This document shows positions 35,042 through 42,380 of a stretch of 64,000 bases of DNA, piece by piece. The notes under the pieces were generated by a model. It saw only the letters and a program-made list of their open reading frames with translations, did no database searches and had not been told where the DNA came from. The position numbers and the translations under genes are program-made. Source of the stretch: Chitinophagales bacterium (lineage in GTDB: Bacteria > Bacteroidota > Bacteroidia > Chitinophagales > Saprospiraceae); the NCBI GenBank assembly GCA_017303475.1, contig JAFLBO010000001.1, positions 124,001 through 188,000 on the forward strand, written 5' to 3'. Position 1 is the first letter of the stretch, and each line of letters starts with the position of its first letter.

Positions 35042-35578
35042 ATGTCCTGCATTGTTGGAATTATCGAAAACGAAAAAGTCATTATTGGCGGCGATTCTGC
35101 CGGGGTGCGCGGCCTTGATATATGGGTGAGGAAAGACCCCAAAGTTTTCAAGGTGGGCGCGTTTGTGATTGGCGGCACCACTTCTTTCCGTATGCTCCAG
35201 CTAATCCGGTTTTCATTTAACCCGCCCGAAGTGCCACCAGGTGAGGACGTTTTTAGGTATATGTGTACGGGGTTTGTGGATGCCTTGCGCACCTGCTTTA
35301 AAAACGGCGGGTTTATGACGGTTAGCAATTCCGTAGAATCGGGCGGCTCCTTTTTGGTTGGCTATCAAAACCGCCTGTTTTCGGTGGAAAGTGATTTTCA
35401 GGTAACGGAATCCGTGGACGGTTTCGAGGCCATCGGGTGCGGCGAATCCTTCGCCCTGGGTGCCTTGTGTGCAATGGATACCACAACCCCCGCCACCTAC
35501 CGGGTACAAAAGGCGCTCGAAATTGCCGCCTACCGTTCCGGGGGTGTCCGGCCTCCCTTCATCATTGAATCAACGTAG
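35042..35578 (+). CDS. Proteasome/HslV-like Ntn hydrolase of the element, 178 aa
   Basis: The N-terminus MSCIVGIIENEKVIIGGDSA aligns by eye with HslV (TTIVSVRRNGKVVIGGDGQ), placing Ser2 at the catalytic Thr1 position, with Cys3 next. The Asp of GGDSAG matches HslV Asp17, and KVFKVGAFVIGG matches the region of the catalytic Lys33. Length is near HslV (~175 aa). Related beta-subunit-like proteins are seen in phages. The nucleophile would be Ser2 or Cys3 after processing rather than Thr. No ATPase partner (HslU-like) is in the element. It may process an element protein or cleave a host factor; this is inference. Confidence 0.7.
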   Translation: MSCIVGIIENEKVIIGGDSAGVRGLDIWVRKDPKVFKVGAFVIGGTTSFRMLQLIRFSFNPPEVPPGEDVFRYMCTGFVDALRTCFKNGGFMTVSNSVESGGSFLVGYQNRLFSVESDFQVTESVDGFEAIGCGESFALGALCAMDTTTPATYRVQKALEIAAYRSGGVRPPFIIEST

Positions 35579-35645
35579 TTTTTAATCCGCTCCAATAGTT
35601 CCCCTATTACAAAACAAGGTTTTTAACCTGCAAACGATTTTTGAA

Positions 35646-36371
35646 ATGTCCAACGGTAACATTACTATTTGCCCCGGCTCCGAATCTTACGCCGCTTACC
35701 TTGAAATTCGGGTGCCTACTACCGACGCTTTGGGCTGGCTGGAATCTTCCCGCCAATCGCTTACTTTCCTGCTCGAATTTTTCAAAGAAACCGACCTACC
35801 CAACGGCGACCAAATCCGCGCCAACGGTGTTTTACTCCTTTCCCTGCTTTACCCACTCCCGTCGCAATGGAAAGCGGGCGCGGCGGCGCTGGCAACGGCT
35901 CCTGACTTCGCCGAAAATGCCGGTGTGTACCTGACCTCCGAAGGGCTGGCAATCCGGTTCCCTTATGGCGGGCAGTTCGAGCAGTTGCACGATTTTTCCC
36001 GCTCTCTTTTGGCGCTGGCTGCCTTTTGTGCCTATGAAGTTACTGAGCAAACTCGGCGCGAATTTTTCCAATTAATCGAAGCCATTTTTCCGGATTCAAT
36101 CACCATTTTTTCCCTGCTTTCTCTTGACTGCCCTTTGCCTTGTGGCTATAATTTTGACAAACACGAACGGACTTTTGCCGTGGACATGTCAATAAAAAAC
36201 CGTGCCTATGCTGCCCGCTTGCGCCGGGCGCTTGATACGACGGCAGAACGGCAAAATGCCCGGTGGTTCAAAGGATTTGCGCTTCTTATTTCAGAGGGGG
36301 CAATAACGGAACACAACCAAGGCCGTTTACTTGAATGGGTGGCGGTTGGCCTCGATGCCGCCGCCGATTAA
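35646..36371 (+). CDS. Unrecognised protein of the element, 241 aa
   Basis: ATG 35646 (MSNGNITICPGSESYAAYLE), with no signal peptide. A beta-rich start is followed by helical regions (LEFFKETDLPNGDQIRANGV, LALAAFCAYEVTEQTRREFF). A C-terminal segment contains DCPLPCGYNFD, KNRAYAARLRRALDTTAERQ and ARWFKGFALLISEG. I recognise no family. It follows the Ntn hydrolase in the same direction with a 67-bp gap and is closed by a strong terminator, so the two may work together. Confidence 0.65.
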   Translation: MSNGNITICPGSESYAAYLEIRVPTTDALGWLESSRQSLTFLLEFFKETDLPNGDQIRANGVLLLSLLYPLPSQWKAGAAALATAPDFAENAGVYLTSEGLAIRFPYGGQFEQLHDFSRSLLALAAFCAYEVTEQTRREFFQLIEAIFPDSITIFSLLSLDCPLPCGYNFDKHERTFAVDMSIKNRAYAARLRRALDTTAERQNARWFKGFALLISEGAITEHNQGRLLEWVAVGLDAAAD

Positions 36372-36386
36372 ACGGACCTAAAAAGA

Positions 36387-36470
36387 AATGGCCGCACCTG
36401 GGGCGCGGCCAAAGATTTCTACTTATTGCGTAACCGTGCGCGGCTGTCGAAAGGATAGCCGCGCACTTTT
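36387..36470 (+). terminator. Double stem-loop terminator
   Basis: A GGCCGC/GCGGCC hairpin is followed by a 10-bp stem GTGCGCGGCT / AGCCGCGCAC (36436-36466) and TTTTGATTTT. It ends the rightward unit. The stretch from here to 36755 shows no convincing gene. Confidence 0.75.
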
Positions 36471-36755
36471 GATTTTCAGGCCGTCACCCTCCCTTTTTCG
36501 GGCATCGTTCAACCTGGGGCAAATTTCGGGCTTTTATGGGTGTTATTTCCAGCCGCTACCCGATTTTTTCGGATTTTCCCCGTTTTTCCACTTTCCAAAC
36601 ACCTATCTTTTCCATCTCATGCCCTTTAAATTCCTTTAAATAGCTAACCTGCCACCGCTCCAATATTTCGCCCTACCCCTTTAAATAATCTTCCTTCCTG
36701 GGGCATTTTTTCGGCCTCGCATATTTTGGTTTTTAAATGGCCATTGGCCGCCCGA

Positions 36756-37106
36756 TCAAACCGAGGCTTTCAACCACTTGCGCACCGTCTTTACCGACAC
36801 CTCCAGGCGGTCGGCAATTTCCGGCACCCGATAGCCCCGGCCTTTCAATTCGTGCGCGGTCCTTTCCGGGTTCTTTGCCTCTGTCCATCGTTCGTCTGTT
36901 TGCCAGTTGGTGAGCGTGCGCAATGGTACGGCCAAATACTTTGCCACCCGGTCGAGTGTTACCCCGCGCAAATACAGGTCTTTGGCTTCCTCCTTTATGT
37001 CAGTGGCATACTTACGGCGCACCTGGGCAGGTTTGGCGGTTTTAGCCGATTTGCGGCGCTTGGTGGCTTTTTCGGGCTTTTGCGTGGTTTTTGCTGCTTT
37101 TTCCAT
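36756..37106 (-). CDS. HTH protein resembling a terminase small subunit, 116 aa
   Basis: ATG 37106. The N-terminal ~35 aa are very basic (KATKRRKSAKTAKPAQVRRK). Two helix-turn-helix-like units follow: EEAKDLYLRGVTLDRVAKYL with VPLRTLTNWQ, and GRGYRVPEIADRLEVSVKTV with RKWLKA. This resembles gpP-like or small-terminase DNA-binding proteins and also resolvase or transposase HTH domains. It lies next to a 400-bp gap with repeated TTTAAGCGTA boxes, which may be its binding sites. No large terminase was found, so a DNA-binding or partition role is as likely as packaging. Confidence 0.7.
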   Translation of the reverse strand: MEKAAKTTQKPEKATKRRKSAKTAKPAQVRRKYATDIKEEAKDLYLRGVTLDRVAKYLAVPLRTLTNWQTDERWTEAKNPERTAHELKGRGYRVPEIADRLEVSVKTVRKWLKASV

Positions 37107-37513
37107 GGTGTGTTAAGCGTAGTTTTTTGTGATGCCTTGAAAATGTACCCTGAATGAAAAGGAATGTAGGTTGATGAATGTTAAATGTGGCGTACTTTTT
37201 GGGTGGTGTTTAAGCGTAAAAAGTTCCACTTTTGCCCGCAAATACCCCCTTTACCTTGTTTAACCTCTAAAGTGCTTATTATCAGCGTTTTATCGTCTTT
37301 TCACCCCCCTCAAACAGCGTTTTTACCTCAAATACTACGCTTAAACGTCCCGTTTTTGCGGTTCTTTTGACATTTTGGCGTAGTTTCTTCCACTTTTTTC
37401 GGGGGTGCTTCAATTTGTGTACATTCCGGGGTGTTTTTTCGCTGATGTCCTATTTCTCCCGGTTTTGTCGCCCACCTTGCCCGGTGGCCGCTATTTTGTG
37501 GAACTTTCTACGT
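37107..37513. other. Non-coding gap with repeated TTTAAGCGTA boxes
   Basis: No convincing gene lies in these 407 bp. Boxes related to TTTAAGCGTAG occur at 37113 and 37209 (plus), 37336-37346 (minus) and, more degenerate, at 37377 (plus) and 37508 (minus). Two further copies lie inside the replication gene (near 40220 and 40454) and a partial one near 35573. The cluster beside an HTH gene looks like an operator array, a partition site or a replication origin. Confidence 0.5.
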
Positions 37514-37777
37514 TTAGCCAAAATCAAAGGCAATTTGCCCTTTACCCTCGTTCCCTTGGGGCGGCTCCTTCCCTGGGGTGGCCAACCTGGGGAACAATAC
37601 GGCCAACTGCTTTTTTACCTCCGAAAGCCAAACAGCGTTTACCGATGAGTAAGACCTGGCGGCACTTGGTTTGGCCTCCCGGAGTGCGCGTCTAATTTCC
37701 ATTTCCGGTTTCCCTTGATTCTTTGCAATTACTTCCCGAATAATCGGGCTAAAATGTTGCCTCCAGGTGATTGCCAT
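37514..37777 (-). CDS. Unrecognised small protein of the element, 87 aa
   Basis: ATG 37777 (MAITWRQHFSPIIREVIAKN). An alternative TTG start at 37819 overlaps the upstream stop (TTGA) and would add 14 residues. The sequence is basic and helical, EIRRALREAKPSAARSYSSV and VWLSEVKKQLAV, ending in GKGQIAFDFG. A C-terminal QIAFDFG-like tail recalls clamp-binding peptides, but this is speculative. It is the last gene of the leftward run that begins with the integrase. Confidence 0.55.
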   Translation of the reverse strand: MAITWRQHFSPIIREVIAKNQGKPEMEIRRALREAKPSAARSYSSVNAVWLSEVKKQLAVLFPRLATPGKEPPQGNEGKGQIAFDFG

Positions 37778-37815
37778 TTTTCCAGTTTTTGAATGTTTGA
37801 CAATGAGCGTGGGTA

Positions 37816-38097
37816 TCAAAACAAAGTGCCTTGTGACCCGGGGCTGGTTTCTTCCACCGGGTTACAGCTGGCAGCGCATCTTTCGGCGATGTTGGCCGGC
37901 TTCCAACGGGCGGCGCTGATATACCCGCCGCACCTTTGGCATAGGTGCGAGCGCAACGGCTCCCCCTGGGTATGCAGTACGCACGCTGTTTCCAGGCTTT
38001 GGCAATACTGGCAAACGATTTTTTCCAGGTGGCAGTTTTTCCCCACTTCCCACATTTCCGGCAGGCTCCAAAGTAGCCCGGTACCTGTTTTTTTCAT
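37816..38097 (-). CDS. Zinc-ribbon-like small protein of the element, 93 aa
   Basis: ATG 38097 overlaps the methylase stop by 4 nt (ATGA). Two Cys pairs, CQYC and CQRC, about 25 residues apart, with further Cys residues, suggest a zinc ribbon. No family is recognised. It ends directly at the next gene's possible TTG start, so methylase, this gene and the next form a coupled unit. Confidence 0.6.
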   Translation of the reverse strand: MKKTGTGLLWSLPEMWEVGKNCHLEKIVCQYCQSLETACVLHTQGEPLRSHLCQRCGGYISAARWKPANIAERCAASCNPVEETSPGSQGTLF

Positions 38098-38852
38098 GGC
38101 TCGAAAAGTTGAGGTTTGGAGTTTGGCACCAGCGGCGACGGCTGCCCGGTAACCCTTTCGACAAGTACCGCCCTTTCCTCCGCGCTTAACCTGTTGACCT
38201 TCCGAAGTATGGTTTCTATCCGGCGCTTGCTTTTTTCCCGTTGCCTGAAATTTTCGCCGATGTAGCGGGCATCGTGCAGCGCATCGGGGGCGGGGGCTGG
38301 GTAATTCATGTACAGTGTTTCCGTGCGCAACCCTCCCCGACTTTGCGCCGGGAATTTAATTTTCCTCCAACCCTCCAGGGCGGCGCGGTACATGCCGGAA
38401 TCATAACACGAAAGCGCAACCATGCAGGGCAGCCCTTTGATTTTTTCCAGGAGGGCGCGGTGTTCGTTGTCAGTCAGTTCAAACGGGTAGCGGTGGCGGC
38501 TCGTTCTGGTTTCATGCATGTAGGGCGGGTCGAGGTAAACGAACGTCGAAGGCTTTAAAAACTCCGGGGCTTCCAGGTCAAGAAACGATGCCGGCAATAC
38601 CTCCACTTTTTGCGATGCTGCCCAGCCCGGCGCGTATTCTGCCCGGCTCCAGGTTTGTATAACATCCGGGTTTATCTCAACCCCGATATTTCGGGCGGCT
38701 GGCCTTTTGTGCCGCATGACGGCGCAATGCCCCAGGAACCCGGAAACAAAGACCTCGTGCCGTGGTGTTTCGTTGATGATCCGGTGAACTACCCCGGCAG
38801 CGCCTTTGCCGCCGAAGTAGTGCGCGTTGGGCAAAATGATTTCCGGTTTCAT
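38094..38852 (-). CDS. D12-class DNA adenine N6-methyltransferase
   Basis: Product of 252 aa (ATG 38852). The order of motifs is that of Dam-type (alpha, D12) methyltransferases: HYFGGKGAAG near the N-terminus (AdoMet and DNA-binding turn), FVSGFLGHCAV (AdoMet motif I-like) and catalytic DPPY at 108-111. The C-terminal ~50 residues are basic and helical (REKSKRRIETILRKVNRLSA) and may add DNA contacts. No partner restriction gene is visible, so it is an orphan, perhaps for anti-restriction or for marking element DNA. It overlaps both neighbouring genes by 4 nt. Confidence 0.9.
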   Translation of the reverse strand: MKPEIILPNAHYFGGKGAAGVVHRIINETPRHEVFVSGFLGHCAVMRHKRPAARNIGVEINPDVIQTWSRAEYAPGWAASQKVEVLPASFLDLEAPEFLKPSTFVYLDPPYMHETRTSRHRYPFELTDNEHRALLEKIKGLPCMVALSCYDSGMYRAALEGWRKIKFPAQSRGGLRTETLYMNYPAPAPDALHDARYIGENFRQREKSKRRIETILRKVNRLSAEERAVLVERVTGQPSPLVPNSKPQLFEP

Positions 38853-39271
38853 GGCTGCAGCACCTCGTTTTCTTGCGATGAATCCGGAGCGGCCTTGTTT
38901 TCGCCCTCCAGCAAATTCCCTTGTTTCTGTTTCTCCCGTTGCTCAATTTGGCTTTGTTCCTCCTTGGTCGGTTTCCTGATTAGGTACCAATAAATCACGG
39001 TTTCGGGTAATATCTTGCCGGGGTACATTCTTTCCAAAATCTGTTTTGTTTCCTCGACGGTGTACCCGGTATCTATTCCACAAATCCACGGGTTTAGGTT
39101 CTTTACTGCAAGTTGCTTTTTATCCTCAACCTTGTGCAGCCCCAGGCATTTGTTTTTTTCATAAACCAAAACCCATTCACCAACGGCCAAACGGTTTGAA
39201 AGCCTCAACGTGGTGAAATATTTGCAGTTTAGTTTGCTGTTCCAATTGTAGGAAAATTCAATCGTGTTCAT
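38849..39271 (-). CDS. Unrecognised element protein, possibly ASCH/PUA-like
   Basis: ATG 39271 (MNTIEFSYNWNSKLNCKYFT); a TTG start at 39277 would overlap the upstream stop. About 140 aa. The first ~70 residues (YFTTLRLSN, VGEWVLVYEKNKCLGLHKVE) have the beta-barrel pattern of ASCH or PUA domains, which bind RNA or modified bases, but the match is weak. The C-terminal third is highly charged and low in complexity (KPTKEEQSQIEQREKQKQGN). It lies directly upstream of the methylase gene with a 4-nt overlap, so a link to DNA or RNA modification is conceivable. Confidence 0.6.
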   Translation of the reverse strand: MNTIEFSYNWNSKLNCKYFTTLRLSNRLAVGEWVLVYEKNKCLGLHKVEDKKQLAVKNLNPWICGIDTGYTVEETKQILERMYPGKILPETVIYWYLIRKPTKEEQSQIEQREKQKQGNLLEGENKAAPDSSQENEVLQP

Positions 39272-39273
39272 GT

Positions 39274-39636
39274 TCAAAGGGCGGTTTGATTTTGTGCGTT
39301 GGCATCGTTCAAAACATTAATCATCACCTGGGCAAGGTTGTCGTAAAAACTGCCTTCCTTGCGCAACAGCATCAAAAACCGCTGCACCTCGATTTCTTCC
39401 CCGGTGTATGGGTGCTGCAAAAGAAACTCAACCAGGTAGCCCCGTGGGGTATGGTCGCACATGGAGGGGTGTTTAAAGTCCTGGGTATTCGTTTCCATGT
39501 GTCCAATGTTCCACACACCGGAATCTTTGGTCAGTTGCCAGTAGTCAGGGAGCAGCACCAAAAGCAATTCCGTTGGCTGGCTCTCCAGCATTTCGCGGGT
39601 TAATAGCCCGGTTTGTGTATTCGGTTCACTTTTCAT
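39274..39636 (-). CDS. Unrecognised element protein, 120 aa
   Basis: ATG 39636 (MKSEPNTQTGLLTREMLESQ), acidic, with no signal peptide. It contains LLLVLLPDYWQLTKDSGVWN and a C-terminal helix (FYDNLAQVMINVLNDANAQN). No family is recognised. It starts 3 nt after the stop of the replication gene and its own stop overlaps the following gene, so it is part of the same leftward operon. Confidence 0.6.
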   Translation of the reverse strand: MKSEPNTQTGLLTREMLESQPTELLLVLLPDYWQLTKDSGVWNIGHMETNTQDFKHPSMCDHTPRGYLVEFLLQHPYTGEEIEVQRFLMLLRKEGSFYDNLAQVMINVLNDANAQNQTAL

Positions 39637-39639
39637 CTT

Positions 39640-41295
39640 TCAATCATTTATCAGGTTATCAAAAATTTTATCTGCGATTTCGCCCAACGTAGCAAATCCC
39701 ATCCTTTCCCCTTTGTGGGGCATGGGTAGGCGGGGTTTTTCCCCGGTGGCGAGGTTGGGGGCTGTTTTATCGAATGGCAATACCTGGGGCGGCGGCGGTT
39801 GCATAGCGGGCGGTGTGGATGCCAGGAAGGAAAGCACCCTTTTGGCAAAACTTCGGGTGAACGTGAACGCTTTACCGGTGCTCGTGGTCAAGTCCACCCG
39901 CCGCGCCTGCCTGATGCCTGGGAACTGGTGGCCGTACACCTGGGCATGTGTGAAGGTGGCCACCGCTGAAAGTGCCGGCGTTTCCGGCTCCGATCTATCC
40001 AGGGCAAAAACGGTAAATTGTATAACCAGGGCGGGCAATGTGGGCAGCAGGGTTTCCAATCGTTCCACCTCTGCTTTTCTGGCTTCTCGACGGCGGGCGT
40101 TGTGGGCGCTGTCTCTGCATTTGCGGGCATCGGCTCCAAAAAGGGTTTCTGAACAGTAGATACTTTTTGCTTTCTGGGTGGATATATCCCGGCCACAACA
40201 ACGGCAAAATTTTTTGTGGAAAAAACTACGCTTAGTTGGTGGGGTAGAAGTGGGGGCAGAAGGTATGTTTTGCCCGTCGTTTTTTTCGGTTTCGGGCAAA
40301 ATACATATATTTTTATTTAATTTGACTTTTTGCCCCCTCATCATACGGGATAAAAAGTCAAAATTTGGGTTCTGCGCACCGCTTGAAATGTTGGATAAAA
40401 AGTCAACGTTTTTCTGCGTCACACTTAGTAAATTTTCCCAATGCGAAGGCATGGAAAAAACTACGTTTAAAAACAATTTGTTTGCCCCGCTTTTTTCTAC
40501 CCAGGCGGCATACTTTTGACGGTTTGCCCACCTGTTAGCCTTGTGCAAATTCATCCACCAATTAGGGTTACAAAAGTCCTTTAGGTTCATTTGCTCCCGT
40601 GTGGTTAAACTGCTTTCCGGCACGCTTCCATCATAGCAGATTGTTTCAGAAATTACACTTTGGAGCAGGCCGCCCAACGGCGCTACTTTGCCGGGCTCGG
40701 TGAGGTCGTAAAGGGTGGCAATACCGAAAGGCTTTAGGTAGGCCATTTTTTGCACCCTGATTTCCACCCGTAGCAAATTTGCCGCGCCGGTTTGCGCCTG
40801 GCTGCCCTTGTCGTACATTTTGAAAGTGTATTCCTGCCGGGGCGCAATCCTGCCCAATTCCGGCTTTTCCGGGTTCATGGGCTGGAACGGCTTGCTGCCG
40901 TGGCAGATCAACGTTTTCAGGAATTGCCGGGCGCTGGCATTGTCTGGCAATAGCAAATCCGTGCTTATCTCCAGGTTTTCGAGCCGGGCGGTTTTCGGGT
41001 CAATGTCGAACCTATCACACAACCCGGCCACCGCGCCGCACACCTGGGCATGTGTGAAGGCGCCCGCGTGGGCGGCTCCACCATTCGCGTATTTTTGAAG
41101 GCTACCCCGAAACCTGCAAAATTTGGTACCCGTTTCCGGTGATTGTATTACCTCGATGGTAAAACCGTCACATTCAGCGGTGATCTTTTTTAGTTCACCA
41201 GTTCTGAAACCCACGCACATTTCCGGCTCAATCGGCAACGCTTCGAGCTGCCGTAAGTCGAAATTTTCGCACTTGAATTTCAAACCGTCAAACAT
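39640..41295 (-). CDS. Probable replication initiator (phage gpII/CRI-like), with C-terminal zinc finger
   Basis: Product of 551 aa from ATG 41295. The N-terminal half has the features of filamentous-phage or plasmid replication proteins of the Phage_CRI/gpII type: LENLEIS (about 105-111), YTFKMYDKGSQAQ (YDKG at 161-164) and LLRVEIRVQKMAYLK. The mid region has LKDFCNPNWWMN. A C-terminal zinc finger (CRCCGRDISTQKAKSIYC ... CRDSAHNARR) lies around residues 370-410. The last ~140 aa are proline-rich and poorly conserved-looking. Rolling-circle initiation is inferred; I could not see a clear HUH motif. It would allow an excised circular form to replicate. Confidence 0.65.
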   Translation of the reverse strand: MFDGLKFKCENFDLRQLEALPIEPEMCVGFRTGELKKITAECDGFTIEVIQSPETGTKFCRFRGSLQKYANGGAAHAGAFTHAQVCGAVAGLCDRFDIDPKTARLENLEISTDLLLPDNASARQFLKTLICHGSKPFQPMNPEKPELGRIAPRQEYTFKMYDKGSQAQTGAANLLRVEIRVQKMAYLKPFGIATLYDLTEPGKVAPLGGLLQSVISETICYDGSVPESSLTTREQMNLKDFCNPNWWMNLHKANRWANRQKYAAWVEKSGANKLFLNVVFSMPSHWENLLSVTQKNVDFLSNISSGAQNPNFDFLSRMMRGQKVKLNKNICILPETEKNDGQNIPSAPTSTPPTKRSFFHKKFCRCCGRDISTQKAKSIYCSETLFGADARKCRDSAHNARRREARKAEVERLETLLPTLPALVIQFTVFALDRSEPETPALSAVATFTHAQVYGHQFPGIRQARRVDLTTSTGKAFTFTRSFAKRVLSFLASTPPAMQPPPPQVLPFDKTAPNLATGEKPRLPMPHKGERMGFATLGEIADKIFDNLIND

Positions 41296-41324
41296 TTAGT
41301 TTCATAATTTGCGAACAGATACAC

Positions 41325-41408
41325 TATCTTTGTGGCCTCTCCCGGCGCATGAAAAAGCCCGGTTAGAATGAAGCCACCGGCCACGCTGCAAAGCGTGGCC
41401 TTTTTTAT
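41325..41408 (+). ncRNA. Candidate antisense RNA upstream of the replication gene
   Basis: TATCTTTG at 41325-41332 is a consensus -7 element reading away from the replication gene. About 70 nt later lies a strong terminator: GGCCACGC-TGCAAA-GCGTGGCC (41379-41400) then TTTTTTATT. Nothing is encoded between. The transcript (about 41339-41408) would be complementary to the leader of the leftward replication mRNA, the arrangement used by plasmid copy-number antisense RNAs. It also has a possible CCGGT/ACCGG hairpin. Confidence 0.5.
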
Positions 41409-41592
41409 TCCTGCCTTATTGCGTTTTGAGTTTGCCCGGATGCAATGCACCCGGGGCGGGCAATTGGTCCGGCTCATTGCTTTGAACAATGCCGGAACAC
41501 TCGAAGCGTGCCGAATATCCGGAACGCGCCGCCCTACTTATTGCTAAGAAATTTTAACGGGGGGCCGGTTACTCCACATTTATACATTGGTT

Positions 41593-42012
41593 CTATGTAT
41601 CCCCGTTTTTGATATCCGAATTGGTTTTTCCCCTCCGGTTTTGGTTTCCCACCCTGGGCAACTTTACGACCTCTCCAGGTGAAACACCTGCTAAAATCGC
41701 ATCTCCTTTTTGACACAATCGCCGCCAGTTATGGGGCAAGTATTTTACTCGGTTTTCCTTTAGGATTTTTCCAAACAAGGAATAAACTACTTTCTTTTGT
41801 GGGGTTATCCTTGTGCCTGCCAAATGTGCCAGCCTGTCTAATAATTCGGCAGCTTGCGCAAGCCGTTTTACTTGTATTCGGTTGGCATGGACTTTTTTAT
41901 AGTGTAGTTGCCATTTTTTCCAGCCGCTTTCAATCGCTTTTGAAACGATGCTTTTCGCGGCCTGCTCGAATAATTCGGCATCCTCTACGCTTTGTTGTTT
42001 CCTACTTTTCAT
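41593..42012 (-). CDS. Unrecognised basic element protein, 139 aa
   Basis: ATG 42012 (MKSRKQQSVEDAELFEQAAK) overlaps the excisionase-like gene by 11 nt. It is basic and helical throughout (HYKKVHANRIQVKRLAQAAE, LLDRLAHLAGTRITPQKKVV). No family is recognised. Its place between the excisionase-like gene and the replication gene suggests an accessory role in replication or maintenance. A 297-bp gap to the replication start (41296-41592) holds the candidate antisense RNA. Confidence 0.6.
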   Translation of the reverse strand: MKSRKQQSVEDAELFEQAAKSIVSKAIESGWKKWQLHYKKVHANRIQVKRLAQAAELLDRLAHLAGTRITPQKKVVYSLFGKILKENRVKYLPHNWRRLCQKGDAILAGVSPGEVVKLPRVGNQNRRGKTNSDIKNGDT

Positions 42013-42301
42013 TTCGCCGCCCTCCCTTCTTTATTTCCACCATTGCCCCGTCAATTTCGGCGGCTTTGTAAAAAACCTTGTTCCCCAGGCGGTAGGCTTT
42101 CAAAAAGCCTTTGTTTGTCCAATCCCAAACGGTTACACCTGATACCCTTAACAGCTTGGCCACTTCTTGCCTGCTTAGGTAGCCGGGGGCAGGTGTTGGG
42201 GTTGGTTGGTTTTGGAGGGTTTTTAATTGTGCCTCCAAAATGTCGAAGCGGGCTAAAATTTGCTCCCCGCTCATTTGCTCCAAAAGAATTGATCTGTTCA
42301 T
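42002..42301 (-). CDS. Excisionase/MerR-like HTH_17 DNA-binding protein, 99 aa
   Basis: ATG 42301 (MNRSILLEQMSGEQILARFD); a start 24 codons upstream is less likely because TATTTGA-like promoter sequence lies between. The N-terminal helix is a likely coiled coil (ILEAQLKTLQNQ). The winged HTH is clear: YLSRQEVAKLLRVSGVTVWD followed by WTNKGFLKAYRLGNKVFY. HTH_17 proteins of this type serve as recombination directionality factors or regulators on Bacteroidota mobile elements, and it sits two genes from the integrase. Confidence 0.82.
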   Translation of the reverse strand: MNRSILLEQMSGEQILARFDILEAQLKTLQNQPTPTPAPGYLSRQEVAKLLRVSGVTVWDWTNKGFLKAYRLGNKVFYKAAEIDGAMVEIKKGGRRNEK

Positions 42302-42380
42302 ATCAAATATTTTGACGCAAAAAAACAGGCTATCTAACCCGTTGCCCCTTGTGTGCCGCACATTCAAAGGCACATTTCTA

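Noticed and set aside
36388..36639. Rightward ORF of 83 codons after the double stem-loop
   Set aside because: It begins inside the terminator structure and has unusual composition; no promoter or family resemblance.
36756..37106. Proof of a tailed prophage from the terminase-like HTH protein
   Set aside because: No large terminase, portal, capsid or tail gene was found, so the HTH similarity alone does not support it.
37185..37695. Rightward ORFs in the 37.2-37.7 kb gap
   Set aside because: Phe/Pro/Leu-rich shadows of T- and C-rich DNA with no promoter; the third overlaps a more plausible leftward gene.
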